From: Kazachstania africana CBS 2517
Lineage: Eukaryota > Ascomycota > Saccharomycetes > Saccharomycetales > Saccharomycetaceae
Assembly (NCBI RefSeq): GCF_000304475.1
Contig: NC_018940.1
Location: 1,178,001 to 1,242,000, forward strand
Length of the DNA stretch: 64,000 nucleotides
Direction: 5' to 3'
The position numbers were made by a program, and so were the translations under genes. Below, one piece after another: positions 19,955-28,006 of the stretch (within the stretch, counting starts at the first letter, position 1; each line of letters begins with the position of its first letter). The notes under the pieces were generated by a model that did not search any database, was not told where the DNA came from, and saw only the letters and a list, made by a program, of their open reading frames with translations.

Positions 19955-21886
19955 ATGAATTCAAAATGGAATACCAGGAGATTTAAAAAAATAACATCAG
20001 ACAATTTGTGCAATGCGTTGAAATCAATATCCTCTCAAGAACAGATACTCGTTGTTCAACCCAAATTATTGCCAGTCTTAAATCAACTTTTGACATTTAC
20101 TGAATTGACAAAATCAACACCTGTACGAAAAATAGCATTGTTAGACGAGCAGCTTAAGAATGACTTGCCAAGCCTACTAGGGACAATCCCTTCAATGGAA
20201 CTAGTTTTTTTGATAGATGTAAGGGTAGATCTATGTCTGCCCAATGAGTTGGTAAAGCTTATTAAGGACTTGCAACTAACTGAACTAAATGTACTCTACT
20301 GTACGTGGAAAACTGAAATGACAAACAACTTGAAGCGCTTAACACACTTCATCAAATCTCAGCTTGAAAATCTTTCAAAAGCCAATTTATTCGAGTGGGA
20401 TTTCTTTCCTTTTGCACAACAGGACGATAATCTATTAGTTGTGAACGTTCTATACAATGAAGACGGTGAAAACTTATATTATCCGAAGAGAAGTTCGATG
20501 GAGAAGACCACACGCGGTATTCTGTTGGATAATATGTCAAATTGCATAAAATCTTTATTGGCTCAAACAAATACGATTGTCACAGATGCAATTGCCATGG
20601 GAAGCATTTCAAAAAATCTTGTAGCTTTATTGCATGATCAGCATCAGACAGACGAAAATTTATTTATCAAAGAAACTTTGTATGGCAGTAAATACCACAG
20701 CTCATTGGAAACAGACCTGATTGTACTGGAAAGAAATGTGGACCCAATTACGCCGCTCTTGACCCAGCTCTCATACGTTGGTATTTTAGATGATTTCTTT
20801 GAATTTGGTGATGACTGTAAGTTAAAGGACAAAGAGTTTACTCTAGATTACATTACGGATGATACCTGGAATGAATTGAAGTTTTTGAATTTTGGATCAG
20901 TAGGCCCTCAACTGAATAAGATGGCTAAGGACTTACAAAGTCAATATGATTCAAGACATAATGCAGAAACTGTCAATGAAATCAAAAATTTTGTAGACTC
21001 ACTAGGGTCCTTGCAACAAAGACAAAAGCTATTAAAAAAACACACAAACTTGTCCTCTAACGTCCTAGAAGAAGTTGAACAGAATGAAAATTTATTATTT
21101 AATAGAATTTTAGAATTGGAACAGGATATTTTGTTGGATAAACTGAGTACTACAATTGCTATAGATAAAATCTTGGAACTCGTGTACGAATCGGACGTAC
21201 AGCCTGAGAAGATTCTACGACTAGTTTGTTTATTATCAATAACGAAAAATTTCTTAAAAGACAAGGATTTTGAGAATTTGCAGCGAGAACTAGTGGATTC
21301 ATTTGGTGTTAATATGATATTCCAACTAGAAAGATTAATAAGAAATAGACTACTCAAAAACAAGTCTACATCACAGACTTTTGAAGGCATAGAAGATATA
21401 CAATTAAAAAAGAACTATAGATATCCATCACTCTGGTTAGATACATTGCCTGATGAAACTTCCAATGATGCAAATTTTGCATATTGCGGTATGGTGCCTC
21501 TAACATACAGATTAATCCAGTTACTTTATGATAGAACGATAATCAGTAAGCACTATTCATCACAACAACCGTTCATGATTTCCAAAACTGCCAATATATC
21601 AAAATTGAACGAGCTTTTTGAAAACCTTTATGGAAACGGCAACTTGATTACTGAAGAAAAATGGGTTCCAACCAAAAAGGTCAAGCATGCTAAGAACGAA
21701 AATTCACCCGCTAGTAACGATAGCAATATTGCAATAATAGTGTTTCTTGGAGGTATTACACTGAGTGAATTCGCCACATTGCGTGTGCTACAGGACAAAC
21801 TACATAAGAAAAATGTCAACAAGAGATTTATAGTGATTGCTGATGGCCTCACCAATGGTACTCGTCTCATCAGAAGCTTTATGTAA
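19955..21886 (+). CDS. VPS33: Vps33, Sec1/Munc18 protein of HOPS/CORVET
   Basis: A 643-residue SM-family protein (S. cerevisiae 691) at the YLR396C position. It has Sec1-like architecture: domain 1 with LVVQPKLLPVLNQL, the conserved LIVLERNVDPITPLLTQLSY motif at about 247, a helical domain 3a, and the C-terminal IIVFLGGITLSEFATLRVLQDK strand-helix near 592. It binds SNARE bundles for vacuolar and endosomal fusion. The shorter length comes from a compact middle and C-terminus; no frame break is visible. Confidence 0.95.
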   Translation: MNSKWNTRRFKKITSDNLCNALKSISSQEQILVVQPKLLPVLNQLLTFTELTKSTPVRKIALLDEQLKNDLPSLLGTIPSMELVFLIDVRVDLCLPNELVKLIKDLQLTELNVLYCTWKTEMTNNLKRLTHFIKSQLENLSKANLFEWDFFPFAQQDDNLLVVNVLYNEDGENLYYPKRSSMEKTTRGILLDNMSNCIKSLLAQTNTIVTDAIAMGSISKNLVALLHDQHQTDENLFIKETLYGSKYHSSLETDLIVLERNVDPITPLLTQLSYVGILDDFFEFGDDCKLKDKEFTLDYITDDTWNELKFLNFGSVGPQLNKMAKDLQSQYDSRHNAETVNEIKNFVDSLGSLQQRQKLLKKHTNLSSNVLEEVEQNENLLFNRILELEQDILLDKLSTTIAIDKILELVYESDVQPEKILRLVCLLSITKNFLKDKDFENLQRELVDSFGVNMIFQLERLIRNRLLKNKSTSQTFEGIEDIQLKKNYRYPSLWLDTLPDETSNDANFAYCGMVPLTYRLIQLLYDRTIISKHYSSQQPFMISKTANISKLNELFENLYGNGNLITEEKWVPTKKVKHAKNENSPASNDSNIAIIVFLGGITLSEFATLRVLQDKLHKKNVNKRFIVIADGLTNGTRLIRSFM

Positions 21887-22085
21887 TGTTCAAATAGTAT
21901 ATACCTCTTCTTCCAATTAAGTCCGAGATTTTTTTTCTCTCAACATTATAAATACGAGAACTCCGTAATACAATATGAGATATACATAAATTATATAAGA
22001 AATATTAAGAGTATAGGAAGCGTCATCGTACTTATATTGACATATACACACATAATTGTTTAGAATCAAATTCTTCGAGCAAAAG

Positions 22086-22307
22086 ATGATTGAAAAGAGT
22101 TTACAAAGGTTGGCATTCAAAAGAGCCTTCACAACGACCCCAATAAGGTCTGTCCATTTTGCGGAAGGTGTCTATTCAAATTTACCGTTCAAAGTACTAA
22201 ATAGAAAGATCCCATACGGTGTAATACATTTTGGGTTCTTTGGTCTGGGATTTGCAGTACCCTTTCTGATTGGGTTTGTTCAAATGAAAAAGTCTGGAAA
22301 TATTTAG
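22086..22307 (+). CDS. COX8: Cytochrome c oxidase subunit VIII
   Basis: A 73-residue protein. The open frame extends upstream to 22056, but that triplet is TTG, so the first ATG at 22086 is used. The N-terminal 25 residues are basic and Ser/Thr-rich (mitochondrial presequence). SVHFAEGVYSNLPFKV follows, as in yeast Cox8, then one membrane helix (FGFFGLGFAVPFLIGFVQM) and a short KKSG tail. It is a nuclear-encoded subunit in the inner membrane. Synteny matches YLR395C. Confidence 0.95.
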   Translation: MIEKSLQRLAFKRAFTTTPIRSVHFAEGVYSNLPFKVLNRKIPYGVIHFGFFGLGFAVPFLIGFVQMKKSGNI

Positions 22308-22372
22308 TGGAGTTTGTTTAGTTTTACAGAAGGAATACTATATAAGTGATGTGTCTATTCTAACTTAGTTTA

Positions 22373-23407
22373 TTATTTTATTCTTTTGAAGTTGTTGTAT
22401 GAGCTAAGAGTGTTTGAAGTAGTACTTCTTTTTCTAGGATTGAAGGTCTTGTCACCATTGCTAGATTTAACGTGCGTGCTGTTTGAGATCGTTCTCCTTA
22501 CTGTCTCATCTTGAGTGGTATTATTTCTTTTATTTATTCTTAGCCTTTCTAATGCATTTGGGAATTTTGGCTTCTTTATGAGGTCCTTAGTGATACCAAT
22601 TACGGTCTTGGATGACCCAGTCGACTGATTATAAGACAATGATGAGTGACCTAATGGCGAAATACTCGAAGAATTTAATATTGGGGCCTTTGAGTCACGA
22701 GATGATGATTCAAAATACTTATTGATATGTGTGGATTCCGCAATCAAAGAATTCATCGGAGTGACATTCTTCTCACTTTGTCTTGTGGGCGTCAAATTTT
22801 TAATATTGTGACTATTACTATTTTTTCTAAATGAGGTTGTCTTCTTTAGTTTGTCCACAAATAATTGTTGTGGTTCTTCTACATCAAGGGTCAAATCCAC
22901 TGTATGTGGTGGCTCTTTAAAACTGCTGACTGAATTTGGCGTAATATTACTAAAAAAATTGTTACCACCTCTAAGTAAGCTTTCCAATTGCCTATTTCTT
23001 TCTTTCAGCGAGGCAACTGCGTCCAATTCCTGCTTAGCTTTATACAGTAACTGTTGTTGTCTGGCAACTTTCTCTCTCAATTTTACACAGTGATTCTGGT
23101 AGTATTGTAGCTGGCTCAGTAGACCTCTCACCTGGAAATTCGCTACATTATAGATATTTTCCATCAAGTTTGGTATCGGCTCAAAAAACAATTTAACGTC
23201 AGTAGGTAACTGTTGATGTTTGGACTCCAGTAGTTTTATTATTGAAATATCTTCTGTTTGGCATACGGGACATTTTTTGTCTGGACTGATATGTTGTTTA
23301 CAGAGTATATGTGCACATGAAGTGAGGTTCAACGGATCCTCTTTGGAGTATCTTATATGGCATACATTGCAAAACACAAACTCTTGACTGAATTGATTCA
23401 ATGACAT
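22373..23407 (-). CDS. CST9: Cst9/Zip3, RING-finger SUMO ligase of meiotic crossovers
   Basis: The frame is open to 23443 (TTG); the first ATG is at 23407, giving 344 residues (S. cerevisiae 482). An N-terminal C3HC4 RING is visible: CNVC at about 14, then TSCAHILCKQH, then KKCPVC. A coiled coil follows at about residues 100-155 (LREKVARQQQLLYKAKQEL). The Ser/Thr-rich tail is likely disordered and phosphorylated. Zip3 marks crossover sites on meiotic chromosomes. The shortness is in the tail. The gene converges on COX8, 65 bp apart. Confidence 0.9.
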   Translation of the reverse strand: MSLNQFSQEFVFCNVCHIRYSKEDPLNLTSCAHILCKQHISPDKKCPVCQTEDISIIKLLESKHQQLPTDVKLFFEPIPNLMENIYNVANFQVRGLLSQLQYYQNHCVKLREKVARQQQLLYKAKQELDAVASLKERNRQLESLLRGGNNFFSNITPNSVSSFKEPPHTVDLTLDVEEPQQLFVDKLKKTTSFRKNSNSHNIKNLTPTRQSEKNVTPMNSLIAESTHINKYFESSSRDSKAPILNSSSISPLGHSSLSYNQSTGSSKTVIGITKDLIKKPKFPNALERLRINKRNNTTQDETVRRTISNSTHVKSSNGDKTFNPRKRSTTSNTLSSYNNFKRIK

Positions 23408-23708
23408 ATCTCGAGCTTTTTTAATCTTGACAGCTTTCTTCAAAACTGGCTTATATTCGATAATTTAATGTTTTGCCGCCGATAACGTAATATATAAATA
23501 TAAGGATTTTTTTATTTCAAATTAAACAGAAAACTTGTCACTTGTGACAGAAAAATGGAATTAGAATGAAATGTGAATAAGCTATTGGTGACAGTGGAAT
23601 AAGAAGCGCTAATAGAGAAAATGCTGTTGTTATTGTTACAAATTATTTACAGTTCATATGTCATCATATACCAAGTTATATACATTCAATTTGGAGAGTG
23701 TTCACAAT

Positions 23709-24497
23709 TCATTCTTTCAAAAGACCTTCAATACTATTGGCCAATATTTCTTGATCTAAAGTAGTTGCGCCACCACAGCCCAGCCAGCGGATTTTTAAGT
23801 CTTTGTCAACAAGAAATAGGTAACCTGTATACATGTTATTGATCTTCAACTCGTCTCGAATTGTAAAGGGCAATTGGCTCCTGCTACAAATGAAATAGTC
23901 CTTATGGGACTCCTTCGGCACATTATTTTTGATATTCCACTTAGATAGCTTCACTATCGCAGATTTCAAAACATTTTCAACCCAATGAATATTAATAAAT
24001 TGCAATTCTTTTGTGTTCTGAATTCTTTTCAAATATTGTAAAGTCAGATCATTTCCAGCTGAATTACTGAACATTCTGACAACACTAAGTTTTCCCTTCA
24101 AAACTTCTTCAATGGAAAGTTTCTTATTTGCCAAAGATTTCCCAACAATGTGTGGGAAATATAGTGCTCTATCTTTTCTCCAATACGCTTTTGGTGAAAG
24201 AAACAGCTTCCCGTTCGTTTGACGGAAAGTATGCATATCATACATAGCAGAATAGCTCATTTCCCTAGATAATTCTTCCGTTCTTTTAGCTGTCTTCTCT
24301 TCATCAAATAAATCTTTAAATGAATTGCCTTTGGAATACTTTGTGTGGGGAGTAGGCGGAGATACTAATCCCACGGGTCTGATTAATGTCTTTACCTCAT
24401 GTTTCCTAGGGTTTGACGCTTCCACTACTGGCTTAAAGAACTTGTCAAGAAATCGTGGTTGAAAAGTAGTGGAAAGAAGTCGCTTACTAACTAACAT
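23709..24497 (-). CDS. ATP10: Atp10, mitochondrial F1Fo ATP synthase assembly factor
   Basis: A 262-residue protein (S. cerevisiae 279) at the YLR393W position. A basic presequence lies in the first 25 residues (MLVSKRLLSTTFQPRFLDKFF). The conserved core has ALYFPHIVGKSLANKK near 130, SVVRMFSNSAGNDLT near 155, and the C-terminal thioredoxin-like strand YTGYLFLVDKDLKIRWLGCG. It chaperones Atp6 during Fo assembly. ATG at 24497. It is divergent from ART10, with a short shared promoter. Confidence 0.95.
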   Translation of the reverse strand: MLVSKRLLSTTFQPRFLDKFFKPVVEASNPRKHEVKTLIRPVGLVSPPTPHTKYSKGNSFKDLFDEEKTAKRTEELSREMSYSAMYDMHTFRQTNGKLFLSPKAYWRKDRALYFPHIVGKSLANKKLSIEEVLKGKLSVVRMFSNSAGNDLTLQYLKRIQNTKELQFINIHWVENVLKSAIVKLSKWNIKNNVPKESHKDYFICSRSQLPFTIRDELKINNMYTGYLFLVDKDLKIRWLGCGGATTLDQEILANSIEGLLKE

Positions 24498-24584
24498 ACT
24501 TTACCTCGTAATAATTGACGGAACAATCGAAGGATGATGAAATGTTTCAGATTTTGACGTCGTTTTTTTTTTTGGAGATCGCAG

Positions 24585-26213
24585 ATGCTCTCAATAAGGA
24601 CTAATAATATATTAAGGAAAAGCAGTTATCAGAAATCATCTTACAAATCTCGAAAAGATTTAACATCGCCTAAAATGCCATCTACGAAAGTGGAACTTAA
24701 ACTAGCACCACCCATTAATGGAGAATTCTATGGTAGTGAGGATCAAATAAGTGGAGAAGTGAATTTAAAGCTAGAAAAATCATTGCCTATAAAGAAAATT
24801 TCTGTGAAATTACATGGTTTTGCACAGACGATTACTACTATCGACAATGAATATATTATGGGGCAAAATGGGTTATTAACTCCTGGGTTTGAAAATCGTT
24901 CATACCATACCTTAATTACTGCTGAAGAAAGGGTTTTCCCTCCCGATAATGTTTGGGATGCCTTAAATGGTTCTACTAAGCCCTTCAAAGTGAATCCAGG
25001 ACAATATCATTATACCTTCAAATTTGATAAACTGAAAAATAAGAAGCCTAAATGTCTCAAGACACATAAGAAAGAAATGGTCTACTTTAACAAGAGGAGA
25101 ACGGCCAAGATGCCACCTAGCTTTAATAATCTGTGGAAGGAATTAAACAGAATCGATAATTTAGATCTTTATTTCTATTCCTTTGGTAAAGTCATTTATG
25201 TAGTGGAAGTATTAGTGGAATTAGGAAAAGCCAAGACATGGTTGAAGCCGTTCGATAAATTGATTAGAGAAAGTCAACCGATCGAATATATCCCAGATAT
25301 AGATGACGTCGCCTATGATGAACACGATTTGGAAACTGACACAATCAATAATATAAGTAGGCATAATTCTAACTTAACAGGTATGGATCGCTCACTTTCT
25401 AATAGATCAGGATCTAATAAGTCATTTGCAGCACAAATTCATGAAAGAAGTGTTAGCAACAGTAGCCTTTCTCAGTACAATTCTTTTCAAAAACAATTTA
25501 CATCAACTGCTAGCAGTGAAAAGCTAAAGGCTATACGAAGTAGAACGAGCATTAAAGGTTTAGAAATATACAAATCTACTTTTCAAATTGGGTTGCCTGA
25601 TAACGTGAGTACGCTATGGTTGGAAGTGAGGACAAAAAGCCCCGGGATAGACAAAGTGTTTAGGATGGATCCATTATTTAAGAAAGGCTGTAATAAATTT
25701 GATAATATTTTTCTTATCATTCAAAATAAAAGTAACATGAGTATTGTTAAAGACTTGAGTGTAAAACCAATTGGAATTACATTGAACTTATTTGAAACCA
25801 CTACATACCTGTCGCAAGGTATTGCTAATCAGAACGTTTCTTCATTGAGATTAGTGGATTTGAAACTAGATGGTTCTGAATCTATTTTCTCAATGCAAAG
25901 TAATCTGACCAAAAAGGGCGACGATATATATGAATGTGAACTGAATTTAAAAGACCATGTACGGTTGAAAAATTTCGTATTTAATGAAGAGGACTATAGA
26001 CATCGTGGGAATAGACTTTACAGTTTCAAAACCTGCTCGATAAAGAGGATTTTTGAGTTACAATTACTTGTTGATTGGGATGTGAACGGATATGCCAAAC
26101 AAACTGAAGTAATTATTGATTCAATGCAAGTTTTTGCACAATTAAATAATATACATGAGGATAACTATCTACCAAGATATATCGAACCACCAAATTACAA
26201 CGACTTAAAGTAG
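24585..26213 (+). CDS. ART10: Art10, alpha-arrestin-like protein
   Basis: The frame starts at ATG 24585 (542 residues), but the family N-terminus aligns with a later ATG at 24675, which has A at -3, whereas 24585 has C at -3. The true start may be 24675 (512 residues; S. cerevisiae 518). The arrestin-fold features are clear: APPINGEFYGSEDQISG, ISVKLHGFAQTI, RVFPPDNVWDAL and KPFKVNPGQYHYTFKF in the N-arrestin half. EDYRHRGNRLYSFKTCSIKRIF is near the C-terminus, and PRYIEPPNYNDL is a PPNY-type Rsp5-binding end. A Ser/Asn-rich loop occupies about 255-325. It probably acts as a ubiquitin-ligase adaptor. Confidence 0.93.
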   Translation: MLSIRTNNILRKSSYQKSSYKSRKDLTSPKMPSTKVELKLAPPINGEFYGSEDQISGEVNLKLEKSLPIKKISVKLHGFAQTITTIDNEYIMGQNGLLTPGFENRSYHTLITAEERVFPPDNVWDALNGSTKPFKVNPGQYHYTFKFDKLKNKKPKCLKTHKKEMVYFNKRRTAKMPPSFNNLWKELNRIDNLDLYFYSFGKVIYVVEVLVELGKAKTWLKPFDKLIRESQPIEYIPDIDDVAYDEHDLETDTINNISRHNSNLTGMDRSLSNRSGSNKSFAAQIHERSVSNSSLSQYNSFQKQFTSTASSEKLKAIRSRTSIKGLEIYKSTFQIGLPDNVSTLWLEVRTKSPGIDKVFRMDPLFKKGCNKFDNIFLIIQNKSNMSIVKDLSVKPIGITLNLFETTTYLSQGIANQNVSSLRLVDLKLDGSESIFSMQSNLTKKGDDIYECELNLKDHVRLKNFVFNEEDYRHRGNRLYSFKTCSIKRIFELQLLVDWDVNGYAKQTEVIIDSMQVFAQLNNIHEDNYLPRYIEPPNYNDLK

Positions 26214-26401
26214 TCGCCGTGTAAGAATACAAAGTTGCATAAGAATAGTTAATTAAAGTGTAATAGTTTTATACCAATGAAAAAATGGAATACAAACATA
26301 AATAAAAAGAACTATTATTTATCTATATACTAGTAGATACCGTGTCAAAGAGATAGTTTCAAAAAAATGGCGTTCATGAGTTGGGGATGGGTATATCAAA
26401 A

Positions 26402-27043
26402 TTAGATGAATAAAGCGGCAGCAGCTAATAACCATGAAGATTGTAAGAAGCTGGCAGCATTGTCAGTTTGAGTGTCGACAGAAACGGTGGAAGATGAAGA
26501 GGCGGAGATAACTGCTGAAGTAGTAGAAGTAGCAGCGGTGGTAGTTGATGAGGTAGATGAGGAAGTAACTTGAACAGAGGAAGTAGCTTGAACAGAGGAA
26601 GTAGCTTGAACAGAGGAAGTAGCTTGAACAGAGAAAGTAGCTTGAACAGAGGAAGTAGCTTGAACAGAGGAAGTAGCTTGAACAGAGGAAGTAGCTTCAG
26701 CAGAAGAAGTAGCTTCAACAGAAGAAGAGGCCTCGATAGAAGAAGCAGCAGAAGAAGAAGAGGAAGAACTACCTAAGGAGTATCCTTGTTCTGAACATGT
26801 GCTTTCAAAAGAAGAGTAAGCACTGTCTGCATTACCATTTGGACAAATAGAGTTCAAACAGCTTTCAATAGAGGAGTTTTCGATACCACAGAGACATTCG
26901 ACATCACTTAAAGTGGAACAGCTGGAAGAAGCCTTAGTGACTTGGGCGACACAAGCCAACAAACATGCTGGAGGGGTAGCTAAGACGTTCTTAGATAATA
27001 AGGCTAGAGATAAAGCAGTAGAAGCGAGAGTGGAGAAACGCAT
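26402..27043 (-). CDS. CCW14: Ccw14, GPI-anchored CFEM-type cell-wall glycoprotein
   Basis: A 213-residue secreted protein. A signal peptide lies at about 1-22, cleaved after a VLA-type site. An eight-cysteine CFEM-like domain covers 23-90 (PPACLLACVAQV, DVECLCGIENSSIESCL, CPNG). A Ser/Thr-rich stalk with hexapeptide repeats SSVQAT/SSAEAT spans about 108-160. A hydrophobic tail (WLLAAAALFI) after DNAA suits GPI attachment. It is a covalently linked inner-layer wall mannoprotein. The repeat is encoded by an 18-bp minisatellite, which makes length polymorphism likely. Confidence 0.95.
   Translation of the reverse strand: MRFSTLASTALSLALLSKNVLATPPACLLACVAQVTKASSSCSTLSDVECLCGIENSSIESCLNSICPNGNADSAYSSFESTCSEQGYSLGSSSSSSSAASSIEASSSVEATSSAEATSSVQATSSVQATSSVQATFSVQATSSVQATSSVQATSSVQVTSSSTSSTTTAATSTTSAVISASSSSTVSVDTQTDNAASFLQSSWLLAAAALFI
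26559..26720. repeat. 18-bp minisatellite, nine units, inside CCW14
   Basis: Nine tandem copies of an 18-bp unit of the form GAGGAAGTAGCTTGAACA fill 26559-26720. The first and fifth copies and the last two (26685-26720) differ by one to three bases. On the coding strand each unit encodes a Ser/Thr/Ala/Gln/Val hexapeptide of the wall-protein stalk. Open frames on the other reading frames here are shadows of the repeat. Confidence 0.9.
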
Positions 27044-27499
27044 TTGATCTTATTTGTGTGTATTTCTTTGACTTTAGGCTTTATTTTGAACGAACAATCA
27101 AGGTTCTCGAGACTGACAGTTTTTCAAATCTGTATATATATATATATATGTAAAACTCAGTTTCCTATAAAATCTGATTATTCTATAAATAAACAGCAGC
27201 TGCTTTCTCGAGGTTGTCTGACGAAAAAACAGAAAAGAAATTTTTCCTCGGCACTGTTTTCTTGCTTTTTTGAGAAGTGCCTGAACCCTCCGAAAGGGGA
27301 AACTGTTTCTGGAAGAGGACAAGTCTACGGGGACTGTGTATGCGGTGTGCTGATGCTAGGTGTCTTCGAATTGCCTAAACAGGAAGGAGTATATAGGCCT
27401 CGAGAAACCAGATTGGCATTGTGCTCTCGCAATACGAAGTGTCTTGAGAATTGCTTTTGAATGGATGGATGGTGGAGCTGTTCTCGACAACAGATACGG
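27044..27499. other. CCW14 promoter region
   Basis: About 455 bp upstream of CCW14 and downstream of ECM19. It holds a (TA)n run at 27133-27149 that could supply TATA function roughly 100 bp from the CCW14 start. No supported gene; the 138-codon ORF across it has no recognisable features. Confidence 0.45.
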
Positions 27500-27697
27500 T
27501 CAGGAATGAGGTCTGTCCTTGGCAAGGCTAGCAGTGGCATCGCTGGATAGCGGCGGAACGTCCACATCTGGCCTTAAATTGTTGTCCTTTCTGAGTTGAT
27601 CAACCACGATCGGTTGAAAGAATTTCGCACCCATGTAGACACTGGCTACCGTCACTATACTAACTGCGAATGCACCGTATCCTCTAACTCTTGGCAT
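27500..27697 (-). CDS. ECM19: ECM19-like small protein, probably mitochondrial
   Basis: A 65-residue ORF with ATG at 27697, in the position and orientation of YLR390W (ECM19, 112 aa). An N-terminal hydrophobic segment (GAFAVSIVTVASVYMGAKFF) is followed by the charged QPIVVDQLRKDNNLR and an acidic, Pro/Ser-containing tail. A single-pass, possibly mitochondrial membrane protein is consistent. It is shorter than the S. cerevisiae protein and recognised mainly by synteny. It is divergent from STE23. Confidence 0.65.
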   Translation of the reverse strand: MPRVRGYGAFAVSIVTVASVYMGAKFFQPIVVDQLRKDNNLRPDVDVPPLSSDATASLAKDRPHS

Positions 27698-27806
27698 CGC
27701 TTTTGTGAGGATTTTCAGCTACCATTGCATTTTATATGATACCAATAGCATGCTTTGGGTCCTTTTTTTCTCTTTCTCGATATTCGGATTGTATGGCATC
27801 ATCGAA

Positions 27807-27822
27807 TTTCGAACGTTCGAAA
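27807..27822. promoter_or_regulatory. 16-bp perfect palindrome, heat-shock-element-like
   Basis: TTTCGAACGTTCGAAA is its own reverse complement and contains GAANNTTC, the unit recognised by Hsf1. It lies in the ECM19-STE23 divergent promoter, 110 and 185 bp from the two starts. A regulatory role is inferred from symmetry only. Confidence 0.4.
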
Positions 27823-27850
27823 AAAAGATATCCCAATGACTCTCTTGAAC

Positions 27851-27875
27851 ATATATATATATATATATATATATA
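27851..27875. repeat. (AT)n microsatellite
   Basis: An uninterrupted alternating AT run of 25 bp about 130 bp upstream of STE23. It may double as a TATA-like element. Confidence 0.9.
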
Positions 27876-28006
27876 CTAGGATATTGTAATCAGCCTATTA
27901 AAGAGTATCCACATCGCTTATCACAGTACTCAAAAAAGGAATACTATTTCTACTATATACAGTCATTCTGCTCTCAAAGTCCCTTCGTCTCTCTTTTCTT
28001 CTTTTT

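Noticed and set aside
26425..26776. Leu/Lys-rich and Arg/Ser-rich ORFs across the CCW14 repeat
   Set aside because: They are other reading frames of the 18-bp minisatellite in CCW14.
27044..27460. 138-codon plus-strand ORF in the CCW14 promoter
   Set aside because: It covers the (TA)n tract and promoter, has an unlikely composition and no recognisable domain.
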